This document shows, one piece after another, positions 42,265 through 53,546 of a DNA stretch of 64,000 bases (position 1 is the first letter of the stretch; every line of letters starts with the position of its first letter). The DNA is from Lithodes maja (taxonomy: Eukaryota; Arthropoda; Malacostraca; Decapoda; Lithodidae): positions 31,104-95,103 of the forward strand of contig JBAKBP010007968.1 in the NCBI GenBank assembly GCA_037953745.1, written 5' to 3'. The position numbers and the translations under genes are program-made. The notes beneath the pieces were generated by a model. It was given only the letters and a program-made list of their open reading frames with translations, did no database searches and was not told the origin of the DNA.

Positions 42265-44082
42265 TGTGACGCACCCAGTGCGTGGCAACGCTACCTGATT
42301 GTACTCCTTGGTACTCCACTGTACCGCCACGGTGCGGTACCGTGTACCGCTGTACCGTGCTGGCTGCTTATATTGAGTGTGACAACGTATAACTATGTTC
42401 TTTGTATCTCTGCAAAGGTCTCGTCATGTGCTAACCAGTGGTGGGTTTTGTTTTAAGCCATGTCGAGACCTTCCATTTAATATGTAGTATCAATAGAGAA
42501 GTTGATAGATAAGACAATAGGAATTCAGAGAGAGAGAGTGAGTTAGACTTCAGAGCGAGAGGGTAGCAATGCGCCACGCTGCCGGGGGGGTGGTTGCCAG
42601 ACGTATGGACCGGTTGGCAGCCCTGCGCTTATAGCTAGGTGCGACAGGGTTGGTAGTCCATTGCCGCCTGCCTATGCTGCCTGGGCTGCCCATGTTGTCG
42701 TGCTGCACATTGCCTGGAGGCTCGCTGTGTGTTCCATGATCAGGTTGCCTAGAACCTTTGAGATTCTAACATCCCTTGCCCTCTCTCCCAATTTCTCACG
42801 GTTGCACTCTTTCTCTCTGACGACATTACTCTCATTTCATTCTTCTCTCTATTTAAATGCATAACCTTCCCTTGAGGTCCTAAAGGAGTTTCAGCACTCA
42901 CCTCTCGTATTACTCTTAGGACAAGCATATATTTACATGTATTAGATTTAAGGGGTTAAGGTGAACAGCGATCTTCTTGATGAGGATAGTTGGTGAACGT
43001 TCTACATGTTCACGAGTTATATGCCCAGCTCATCATCCAATTTGTGACTAGACTAGTGCCATGTGTAAGAGCCCGACCATGCCCAGGAGTTGTCTGTAGA
43101 GGGGCGAGGACTTAGCCTTGATTTGCCTACCGAGCCAGGAGCGAGTGCAGTACCAGAGACTACAGCTCGCTCGTAGTGCCGGTATAGTAGAGTAACGTAA
43201 TTTATCTGTCCTTGTGTTCTCTACAGTCTTTTCCTGGGTTCTCGCTTTCGGTGCTGGGACTCGTTGTTCCTGTGACTTGGCCTGCTAGCTAGAACACATG
43301 GGGATGATGAGTGGGTGATATCTTTATTTTACTATGCATTGCAGCTCTCTTTAAGTTTATGTATGTAACACTTTACAATACACATTACTCACACACAAGA
43401 CAACACTATTAATACTTTCATGTATCAATTAACTGCACTGTCGTTTTGCTGCTGTGTCCGGAGTTCTGTTGCGTAGGGCGCATACGGACTCAGAGGGGAG
43501 ACAGAGTGAGAGAAGCGAAGTAGCCTATGCGGTAGTAGGCTACCGGCGCAGTACTGTTGCCTGCAACCTTTTAGTTATTCCAAGTATAGATTCATTCTTA
43601 TAATAAGTGACTACTATTTATGTTCCTTCCATGTGTATTATTAGGTATCTACTGGATCATGAACATCTTGTATGCTACATGCTAGTGCATGTTAGTAGGG
43701 GACAGTTATTCTAGTGCACGCGCTTTCAAGTAGGCGTGTACATTTGTCATTTAGCATTTCACTGTCATACCTTTAGCCTGCTTCTATTCTACATTATTAG
43801 AGGCTTAATATTAACGTAGTTTCTTGAGTATTGCATTTCTTTAGTAATAACGTAACCTATAAATGTCTGAGGGAGTTTAGCCTCATAGCCTACCCCTGTT
43901 GTACACTTTCGCCGAGTTAAGGTACCTCGTTACCATAGACGATAACTCTGTAGGGCGTTGGTGCTTTTGTTGTCTGGAGCATATAGTATTTGGGACTGGA
44001 ATCGAGCGTGTCGTTGTCACATAAGCCATTTCTGTCCTACGATCAAGAATCCCGAATATGTATTGCCGATCCAGCCGTAACA
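42265..44082 (+). repeat. Gypsy-B2 5' LTR
   Basis: 1818 bp, TG...CA ends; near-identical to 49749-51566. Followed by the primer-binding site TGGCGACCTTGC at 44086-44097. Confidence 0.95.
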
Positions 44083-44325
44083 AAATGGCGACCTTGCCAG
44101 GATTCAGTAGTATCCTATCACAATGTTTTTTGGAGAACTATTCTATGCTACCTAGTAGAGCTGGCTAGAATTTTCTTGCATATTGGAGGAATTTTTATTG
44201 TGTCATTATTGTATTGGTGGACTTGCAGATTGTTTCGTTGGGGGTGTCTAGAGTAGAGTCATTCAAGCATCTTTAACATTTTGTGAGTCGAGACTGCAAT
44301 TAGTAATAAGCACTTTTTTTTTTTT

Positions 44326-47300
44326 ATGAACAGCAATTGTATAACCAGCACTATGTCTAATGACTCATCATTTACGGGGGAGGATAACACGGTACAGCCT
44401 AGTAACCAGCAAGTACAACAGATGTTTAGGGAGGGGAGTGTTATAAGTGGAGAGGGATGCCCGGGCATTTTTGCAGACACCTTTGACCGAACAGCGCCTG
44501 CAGGCTATTGATTGTTACGGTCTTCGCTGTTTAGCCACGGTTTTGGGGCGGGACTGTCCTGACAGTTGGCCCAAGAAGAATTTGGTGGCATGTTTGTTGG
44601 GTGATGGCGATGGGGCGGTGGGTGGAGTGGGGTCTTGGGGGGTTCCCTCCAAGCCTCCATTCCACTCTACCCCTGAGCTGGGCCCTCAGCCAGCGAGTCT
44701 TAGCACGATGCAGCAGGAGGGTTCTCAAGGGCAAGCTGGCTTACCCGTAAACACGTCTCGGTGTGGATCCCCCATTTTGTGCTCTCCCCCCCCAGGCCTG
44801 TCTCCTGAGATGTTATTTCAGCTAGAACTAGCTAAGTTTAAGCTGCAGGAGACTCAGATACAACAGGCTAGTATAGAACGGATTAAGCTGCAGGAGAGAT
44901 ACAACAGGCTAGTATAGAACGCATAGAGGTTGCTAGAATCCAAGCCAATCAGGATGCAACCAGGTACCAGGCTGAAATGGATGTCGAGAAGTCTAGAGTA
45001 GAGACCACGGGGCGTCATCTCGGTGGTGGGCACCGGGTTACAGACTCACTTTCGCATTTAATTAAGTTAGTACCCGCATTTGATGAGACAGCAGTGACTG
45101 AGTTTTTTGCTCGTTTCGAAAAGAAGTGTCGTGAGTATGACTGGCCGGAGGTTAAATGGGCAGCATTAGTTTCATCACGTCTAGTGGGTAAGGGGTTGAA
45201 AGCCTACACGATGCACTGTCACTGGACGAGAGTGTAGTGTATGGACTGGTGAAGGAGGCTGTGCTCCGGGCCTACGAACTGCAACCCGAAACTTATAGAT
45301 TAAAGTTCCGTGGCGTGAATAAGAAGAGCGACGTCAGTTTTATGGAGCACGCACGGGACTTAACAGATGCAGGTAATAACTGGTTTCGGTCCGAGCACGC
45401 AGAGTCGGCTGAGGAAATTAAGCAACTTTTCTATCTGGAACAGTTTTACAAATGTACTGGAACCGATCTAACGCTGAACATATAAGGAAAAATGTCCCAA
45501 GACAGTAGAGGAGGCTGCCAAGATGGCAGACCTCAGATTATCATTGATTCGTGGTTGCGGTGCCGCTCAGAGGGCTGAGTCAGGGCAGAAGGGGCGCTAT
45601 ACCCCACCCACCAGAGTTTTCGATAATAACAAATCCTATGACACACATAACCACACTAAATGCATTGCACCTAATAACACCTACAAACACAAGCCTCTCC
45701 CGTTTACTAAAGGTCAGGCCCCTTCTTCGCCCGCACAAGGGAAGAAGCCCATTGGGGATGTGAAATGTTACAAATGTCAGAAGCTAGGCCATTATTCACG
45801 TGAGTGCCCTAGTAACACTCCCGCTAAGCCGGTGTCATTGGTTCACAGTATCGGTGTGTCTCTGAAGGCTGCAGCAACTGCCCGGGGTAGGTTGTCAGCA
45901 GCTGAGGCACACGCGGTAAAGAAGCGTACGGAAGGCTCGACACCTGTCCGGGACACTTTCTGTAGCCATCGGGGGCACGGGTTTGTGAGCTGGGGGAGTG
46001 AACTACGGAGGGTTGACTTGCTGAGGGATACGGGGGCTTCGCAAACTTTGTTGAGGAACTTCACAGGGAAACCGATAAATGCGGCCAGAGTTGTTGTGGT
46101 GCAGGGTATAAATGCTACGAGGTCATACCCACTTGTGAGGTTGGAGTTGAGAGTGGGAGAGGTGTGCAGGGAGCTGGATGTAGGGATCGTTGAGTGTTTG
46201 CCAGTTGAGGGCGTCGACCTTCTTCTCGGCAACGACTTTGCGGTGCCCACTTCCGGGACTCCACCCTTAGTCGTTGCCGAGAGGGCGGCCGACGTGGATG
46301 GTGAGAATCGGGAATGGGTTGGGAGGTGCCAACAGGATGAGATGGCCTGTGTGGTAACCCGATCTCGCTCTGCGGCTCCTGCACAGCCTAGCACTCAACC
46401 TCGGGGACAGTGGAGGAAGGATCAGGAGAAGGTTGCTAAGGGCAGGAAAAGGGACATTGATTCTGCTGCACTTCTCGGTGATTCGGTACTTGGACCTATA
46501 ATAAACACGGGAGTTGACTCTGGCCCAGATATGGTGTGTAACAAGGCAGAGTTGGGTAAGACTTCGCGTGAGGCAAGAGCTGTAGCGAGAGCCACTAAGG
46601 CAGTAGAGCCTACTAGCCGGGGTAATGTCTTATTACAAAACCATCTTGATGCATTGACGCCCAGGGACATTAGTGAGCAGCAGCTGCAAGACGCTAGCCT
46701 AGCTCGTTATAGCAATGGTGCCATAGAGTTGGAGGAAGATGGGGATGCGAAGCCGGGAGATTTCTTTAGGCTCAACAGGATATTGTACCGCAGATTTCTA
46801 GACCCCAAATCGAAGTGGGAGGGCGGTGCGAGGGTAGTAGACCAGGTGGTTGTTCCAAATAAGTATAGAGAGTCCTTATTGTGTCTGGCGCATGATGTGC
46901 CGGTGGCGGGTCATTTGGGGGTAACAAAAACATTGGCGGCATTGGGCAGGTTTTTCTGGTGGCCTGGGGTCAAGGCTGATGTCTGTGCATGGGTGGCTGG
47001 GTGTGCGACCTGCCAGACAACGGGGAAGCCTAACCAGACAATCCCGAAGGCACCTTTGTTTCCCATACCTGTCACCGGGCCTCCGTTCAGCAAAGTTGTA
47101 GTAGATTTGGTTGGCCCTTTCCCGCCTACTAGTAGTGGCAATAAATTCCTGTTGACAATCATGGATGTGGCTACGAGATACCCGGACGCATACCCCATGA
47201 GAAACGGCTCGGCAAAGGCAGTTGTTAAAAACTTATTATTGTTCTGTTCCCGTTATGGATTTCCACGTGAGGTGCAGTCAGACCAGGGGAGCAATTTTAC

Positions 47301-49467
47301 ATCCAAATTGTTCAAGCAAACCCTTCAGTTGCACGGTATATGTTCTGTAGTGTCGTCAGCCTACCATCCCGAGAGTCAGGGAGTCTTGGAGCGGTGGCAC
47401 TCGACCCTGAAGAGTATGCTACGCTGTTACTGTGCAGAACATGACACTGATTGGGATTTGGGTCTGCCGTATGTTCTGTTCGCTGCACGTGAAGTCCCAG
47501 GAGAGAGCCTGGGGTTCAGTCCAAATCAACTAGTCTTTGGCCATAATGTGAGAGGACCTTTAAGTATGGTGAAAGAGATCTGGGAGGGCGAAGAGAAGCC
47601 GGGGTCTGTACTTAAATATATCCTTGAGAGCCGGGAGAGACTTATAGGTTGCATGGCAGCGGCAGGTAATAACTTGGTTAATGCACAGGCGGGTCATGAA
47701 GCACCAGTATGACGCCAAGGTGAAGCTTCGGGAGTTTTCGGTGGGTCAGGAGGTAATGTTGCTTTTACCTTTGCCTGGACACCCCCTTTCTGCCAAGTTC
47801 ATTGGGCCGTATGTGGTGGCTAAGAAACTGTCCGACCTTGATTATCTCGTTGCAACACCTGACCGTAGAAAAAAACATCAGTTATGTCATGTTAACCTCA
47901 TGAAAGAGTATGTGAGACGCCCCTCAGAGCCTCTCACTGTCCCTGTGCTGGCCTGCAGCGGCCAGGGTGGAGAAGGAGGTGGGGACAGTCATGCTGCTGA
48001 GGAGGATAGCTGGGACTGTGTCATTTCCGCGGAACAGTGGGCGGGGAATACTGAACAAGAGGCTAGGCAAGCTGTAAGTCACCTGCCTGAGCACCAGGGT
48101 GCTGCTGTCCTAGGCCTGTTCAGGTCATACCCCTCTGTTTTCGCCGAACACCCAGGTCTCACTACTCAGGTAACGCACGACGTGGACGTCGGTGATAATG
48201 TGCCCTTCAAGTCAGTGCCCTACCGTGTGCCCCCGTAATGTTGCCAGCTTTACGGGAGGAGTTAAAGTACATGGTTGAGAGAGGGATGATCACTGAAGGT
48301 TATGTGAAGTGGACATCACCCGTCACGTTGCAGCCAAAACCTGACGGCAAGGTGCGGTTCTGCATAGATTTTCGTAGGCTAAATGGCTTGACCACTACCA
48401 ACCCTTACCCTTTGCCTCGAGTTGACGACAGCGTGGACAAGATAGGGAATGCAAAGTACCTTACTAAAATTGATCTTGTAAAAGGCTACTGGCAAGTACC
48501 CCTGTCGGACCGAGCTAAGCAAGTTTGTGGTTTTGTGGTAGATGGCAAGACCTACCAATGTAACGTAATGCCTTATGGGCTTAAGAACGCACCTGCCACG
48601 TTTCAGAACCTGATGAACGATATTTGTGACGAAATCCCTAACTGCACGGTCTACCTTGATGACGTAATAGTGTATGATGACAATTTTGAAAATCACCTAA
48701 GGCACTTAGAGACCCTGTTTGGGAAGTTGCACGATGCTGGGCTGGTGGTGAACCTGAGGAAGTGCGAGTTTGTAAAGGCTACTGTGCAGTATCTTGGCTT
48801 CGTGGTCGGGTTAGGCCGGGTGTGCCCCCCCCTGAGCAAGATACAGGCTATCAATATGTTTCCCAGGCCCACCACTAAGCGCCAGGTCATGCGGTTCCTA
48901 GGTATGATAGGCTATTATAGGCGCTTCATCCGGGGATACTCTACTGTCTTAGCACCGTTAACTGATCTACTGTCGAAGTCAGTGAAGTTCTGTTGGGCTG
49001 CGGAGTGTCAGAGGGCTTTCGACCTAGTCAAGCACCTGCTGTGTACACATCCGATTTTGAGAGCCCCAGACTTCTCCAGGAGTTTTCAGCTGGCGACTGA
49101 TGCCAGCGGTGTGGGTGCCGGGGCAGTGTTACTGCAGACTGATTCCGAGGGCTTGGAACACCCAGTGAGCTTCTTTTCTCGCAAGTTTAATTCGGCACAA
49201 AGGAATTACTCGACTATAGAGAAGGAGCTTCTTGCTATCGTTTTGTCGCTCAAACATTTCGAAGTTTATGTTCCAGCCTACGGCCCGGTAGTGACGATTT
49301 ATACGGACCATCATCCCTTGAAATTCCTAAATCAGTTTCACAATCGGAATATGCGGTTGACCAGGTGGTCCCTAATGCTCCAAGAGTATAATCTCAACAT
49401 TCAGCATATTGCCGGGAGTGAGAACGTGATAGCAGATTGTCTATCAAGGGTTGATGATCCAGGATAG
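44326..49467 (+). pseudogene. Gypsy-B2 Gag-Pol, frame-broken
   Basis: Same domain order and sequence as the B1 polyprotein, but with frame lesions when compared with B1: loss of two bases near 44452; an imperfect ~45-base tandem duplication at about 44840-44925; two extra bases near 45209; two near 45484; one extra G near 47691; and one missing G plus a substitution near 48236. Between lesions the segments are nearly identical: Gag, zinc knuckle, protease and integrase up to 47712, an integrase C-terminal tail (47681-48238), and RT/RNase H (48238-49467) with YLDDVIVYDD. If the lesions are real, this copy moved using proteins from another copy, or decayed fast. Confidence 0.9.
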
Positions 49468-49748
49468 TCGTGCACGGTGTGTGGGTTGAGCAGGAGTAAA
49501 ATTAGGCTATCATAACACCGTCCAAAAAGATTATAAAACAATAAAATAAACGAGAAATTTTTTTTTTAGTTTTGTAAGTCTTTATTGTTGTAGCATGATG
49601 CATGCGATATTGTGTTTTATGTATAATTCACACTTCAGTTGTTGTGCACCTTTTGCAATTAGTGGCAGCTAAGGGTAGCAGGTCGGTTGGTTGCCTGTCA
49701 GATTTTGATAATGCTTCTAAGGTCGATTATCTAAAATCTTGGGGGGGC
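49468..49748 (+). other. Gypsy-B2 3' internal region with polypurine tract
   Basis: Counterpart of 31002-31283. Ends in CTTGGGGGGGC directly before the 3' LTR. Confidence 0.7.
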
Positions 49749-51566
49749 TGTGACGCACCCAGTGCGTGGCAACGCTACCTGATTGTACTCCTTGGTACTC
49801 CACTGTACCGCCACGGTGCGGTACCGTGTACCGCTGTACCGTGCTGGCTGCTTATATTGAGTGTGACAACGTATAACTATGTTCTTTGTATCTCTGCAAA
49901 GGTCTCGTCATGTGCTAACCAGTGGTGGGTTTTGTTTTAAGCCATGTCGAGACCTTCCATTTAATATGTAGTATCAATAGAGAAGTTGATAGATAAGACA
50001 ATAGGAATTCAGAGAGAGAGAGTGAGTTAGACTTCAGAGCGAGAGGGTAGCAATGCGCCACGCTGCCGGGGGGGTGGTTGCCAGACGTATGGACCGGTTG
50101 GCAGCCCTGCGCTTATAGCTAGGTGCGACAGGGTTGGTAGTCCATTGCCGCCTGCCTATGCTGCCTGGGCTGCCCATGTTGTCGTGCTGCACATTGCCTG
50201 GAGGCTCGCTGTGTGTTCCATGATCAGGTTGCCTAGAACCTTTGAGATTCTAACATCCCTTGCCCTCTCTCCCAATTTCTCACGGTTGCACTCTTTCTCT
50301 CTGACGACATTACTCTCATTTCATTCTTCTCTCTATTTAAATGCATAACCTTCCCTTGAGGTCCTAAAGGAGTTTCAGCACTCACCTCTCGTATTACTCT
50401 TAGGACAAGCATATATTTACATGTATTAGATTTAAGGGGTTAAGGTGAACAGCGATCTTCTTGATGAGGATAGTTGGTGAACGTTCTACATGTTCACGAG
50501 TTATATGCCCAGCTCATCATCCAATTTGTGACTAGACTAGTGCCATGTGTAAGAGCCCGACCATGCCCAGGAGTTGTCTGTAGAGGGGCGAGGACTTAGC
50601 CTTGATTTGCCTACCGAGCCAGGAGCGAGTGCAGTACCAGAGACTACAGCTCGCTCGTAGTACCGGTATAGTAGAGTAACGTAATTTATCTGTCCTTGTG
50701 TTCTCTACAGTCTTTTCCTGGGTTCTCGCTTTCGGTGCTGGGACTCGTTGTTCCTGTGACTTGGCCTGCTAGCTAGAACACATGGGGATGATGAGTGGGT
50801 GATATCTTTATTTTACTATGCATTGCAGCTCTCTTTAAGTTTATGTATGTAACACTTTACAATACACATTACTCACACACAAGACAACACTATTAATACT
50901 TTCATGTATCAATTAACTGCACTGTCGTTTTGCTGCTGTGTCCGGAGTTCTGTTGCGTAGGGCGCATACGGACTCAGAGGGGAGACAGAGTGAGAGAAGC
51001 GAAGTAGCCTATGCGGTAGTAGGCTACCGGCGCAGTACTGTTGCCTGCAACCTTTTAGTTATTCCAAGTATAGATTCATTCTTATAATAAGTGACTACTA
51101 TTTATGTTCCTTCCATGTGTATTATTAGGTATCTACTGGATCATGAACATCTTGTATGCTACATGCTAGTGCATGTTAGTAGGGGACAGTTATTCTAGTG
51201 CACGCGCTTTCAAGTAGGCGTGTACATTTGTCATTTAGCATTTCACTGTCATACCTTTAGCCTGCTTCTATTCTACATTATTAGAGGCTTAATATTAACG
51301 TAGTTTCTTGAGTATTGCATTTCTTTAGTAATAACGTAACCTATAAATGTCTGAGGGAGTTTAGCCTCATAGCCTACCCCTGTTGTACACTTTCGCCGAG
51401 TTAAGGTACCTCGTTACCATAGACGATAACTCTGTAGGGCGTTGGTGCTTTTGTTGTCTGGAGCATATAGTATTTGGGACTGGAATCGAGCGTGTCGTTG
51501 TCACATAAGCCATTTCTGTCCTACGATCAAGAATCCCGAATATGTATTGCCGATCCAGCCGTAACA
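49749..51566 (+). repeat. Gypsy-B2 3' LTR
   Basis: 1818 bp, ends CCGTAACA at 51566; then the CTGG duplication and the continuing Gypsy-A LTR. Confidence 0.95.
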
Positions 51567-51570
51567 CTGG

Positions 51571-53434
51571 CAAGAAGTTGTTGGCTATGTGTGGGTCATG
51601 GTGAACGTCCGCGGGGGTTGGGGGTATCCCTTTGGGGTGGGGGGGCATGCCACTCCTTAAATATGTATATATGGGATTCTCTACGCTAATGGGGTTTTCT
51701 TATGATCTGGTGGTGTCAAGAGTGATACTCCTAGGGAGGGTTGATCCTGGGTTCTAGTTTTTACTTACTAGGATTACTCATGGGGCTCATAATAGTAGTT
51801 TTCGTGAAAATGCAAGTCTGGCGGAACTGTCGACTTCTTAGGGGTGAGATGTTGGCTGCTGTAGCCTCGCGCCGTCCGCCCTCCTGGTTCAGGTTGTGAG
51901 TTGGGCTAGTAAGTTAGAGGGTAGTAAATGGGGTTACAAGAATGAGTCTTTATCTGCTATTTATTGGGGTGAGGAAATGAACGGGATCGGCATGTTAGAA
52001 CGTTCGTCTGGGCGTCTTTACAGGGGGGGTTGGATATTGGAAAGGGGTGGTTTGAGGCTAGGCGCCGCGCCGCTCGTGACCTAGGGTCGTGACCCTTAAT
52101 GCGCTGGACATAGGGGTGGCATTCCCCTACGATCGAACAGGTAGGGTGGTGTGTGCAGCGGGGCGTGAAGGAGCAAAAGACAGGGTGACCCACAAAACAG
52201 GTGACCACTGAGCATGGGGTCACGAAGCAAAACAGAGTAATGTGGATTGTGGATTAGGAGGTGGTGATTGGGAGATGTGTAACAATTGTGGAAAAGTAAA
52301 TGGAAGAGAGGAATAACATGGCGGATAGAAGATAATTACCCTAAGGACTGAAATACATGCATGAAGGACGGTATTAGTTGTTGTCAACTTAAGGTGAATG
52401 GGACTTGGTTGGAATGCACGGAATACGATTCGACACAAGGACAGTGCCGCTATGTCGCATCAATACAAGTGGCATATTCTGGTTAATATTATATATATAC
52501 ACTTAGTTACTAAAAAACAAGGCAAGGGGGCAACTGAGCACGGGACACATATCTATATATATCTACTTACTACAGAAGAAAGGAACAGCTGAGCAAGGGG
52601 GGGTATTTGGGTTACATAATTAATTATAGGGGTGACATAATCATGATCGGGCTCGTTGTGGACTGGAAATCGAAGGTGTTTTGAGCTCGCCTTCGCACCT
52701 ACACAAATGGAAGTACTATAACCCACAAGGTGGTTATCTCATGAAATACATAATTAGTTGGTACATCAAGAATGTCTAGGAGGAAAATCATGTGATTTGT
52801 ATTTTTAGAAGACTGGGTTTTTAATAGGCGTGTAACATGCGGAGTTAAATGGAAAAGAGAAACATCGTGGATAACAGATAGTTACCCTAAGGAGTGAATA
52901 CATGCATAAACGACGGCATTATAGCGTCGTCCTAATAAGATGATGAACCCGGGTTGGTATGCACGTGGCACAATACGACACAAGGACAGTGCCGCTATGT
53001 CGCATCAATACAGGTGGCATACTCCGGTTAATATTATATATACACTTAGTTACTAAAAGAACAAGGCAAGGGGGGGGGGGCAACTGAGCATGGGGGCACT
53101 TATCTATACTTAGTTACTACAACAGAAAAAGGACAGCTGAGCATGGGTTTGGTATGAGAGTGTTGTGAAATGTTAAAAAGGTTGGGGATCCACCATTTTT
53201 GGCCTACGTGCCTTTGGGGCCTTTTTCTTTCTGGCCGTGTTGGGGTCAGTCCCCTGGTCCAGTCGTGCGCTCCTCTGTTGACTGACAGGGTTGGCGGCTT
53301 CCTTTGATCTTGCGGGAGCGTCCCACTTTCCCTTCTTGCTGTTGGGTCCTTTCGTCCCGGTTGGTTTTTGCTCTGGTTCTTGCGGAATTACCACTGGGTG
53401 GGAGGTTGGTGGGGTCCCTTTTTGGGGTATTTTA
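51571..53434 (-). repeat. Gypsy-A 5' LTR, U3-side part, with 0.54-kb tandem units
   Basis: Starts on the minus strand with TAAAATACCCC beside Gypsy-C integrase sequence. Long blocks repeat with a period of about 0.54 kb: for example GACAGTGCCGCTATGTCGCA occurs near 52439 and near 52984, with matching sequence on both sides. With 40414-42264 the LTR totals about 3.7 kb. The frame 53173-53434 corresponds to the LTR-crossing frame at 24440-24785. No other coding signal. Confidence 0.82.
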
Positions 53435-53546
53435 CCAAATATAGAGAACAGCTGCACCAGACATTGTATTACAGTAGCAGTAGTCATGTTGGAGCAAGGG
53501 AATGCAAAGGGGAATCTAGAGTATTCATCTACAATAGTAATTATGT
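53435..53546 (-). pseudogene. Gypsy-C integrase core, isolated piece
   Basis: A 37-codon fragment reads ITIVDEYSRFPFAFPC and VIQCLVQLFSIFG, the part of the integrase core just after the first catalytic Asp. It is flanked on the left by the Gypsy-A LTR start and on the right by the solo LTR. It is the direct continuation, in frame, of the piece at 57531-57920 once the solo LTR and one target duplication are ignored. The second Asp and the Glu of the core are missing from the window. Confidence 0.85.

Larger units (their letters stand above)
42265..51566 (+). mobile_element. Gypsy-B2: Gmr1-like element with damaged gag-pol
   Basis: 9302 bp with two 1818-bp LTRs (42265-44082 and 49749-51566) that differ at one base I could see (G at about 43178, A at the matching 50661). 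The target duplication CTGG lies at 42261-42264 and 51567-51570. It is inverted relative to B1 and inserted into the Gypsy-A 5' LTR. Its LTRs differ from those of B1 by shared substitutions and 10 bases of length, so B1 and B2 are separate lineages, not a local duplication. Confidence 0.95.
23898..53434 (-). mobile_element. Gypsy-A: Ty3/Gypsy element with very long LTRs, hosting Gypsy-B1 and B2
   Basis: Read on the minus strand: 5' LTR (53434-51571 and 42264-40414, split by Gypsy-B2), primer-binding site, gag, protease, linker (split by Gypsy-B1), RT/RNase H, integrase, Pro-rich tail, polypurine tract and a truncated 3' LTR (24785-23898). pol order is the usual PR-RT-RH-IN. It inserted into the integrase gene of Gypsy-C. 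Frameshifts and in-frame TGA codons in several domains make it inactive. The 3' LTR is cut at the DIRS boundary, so its target duplication cannot be checked. Confidence 0.88.
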
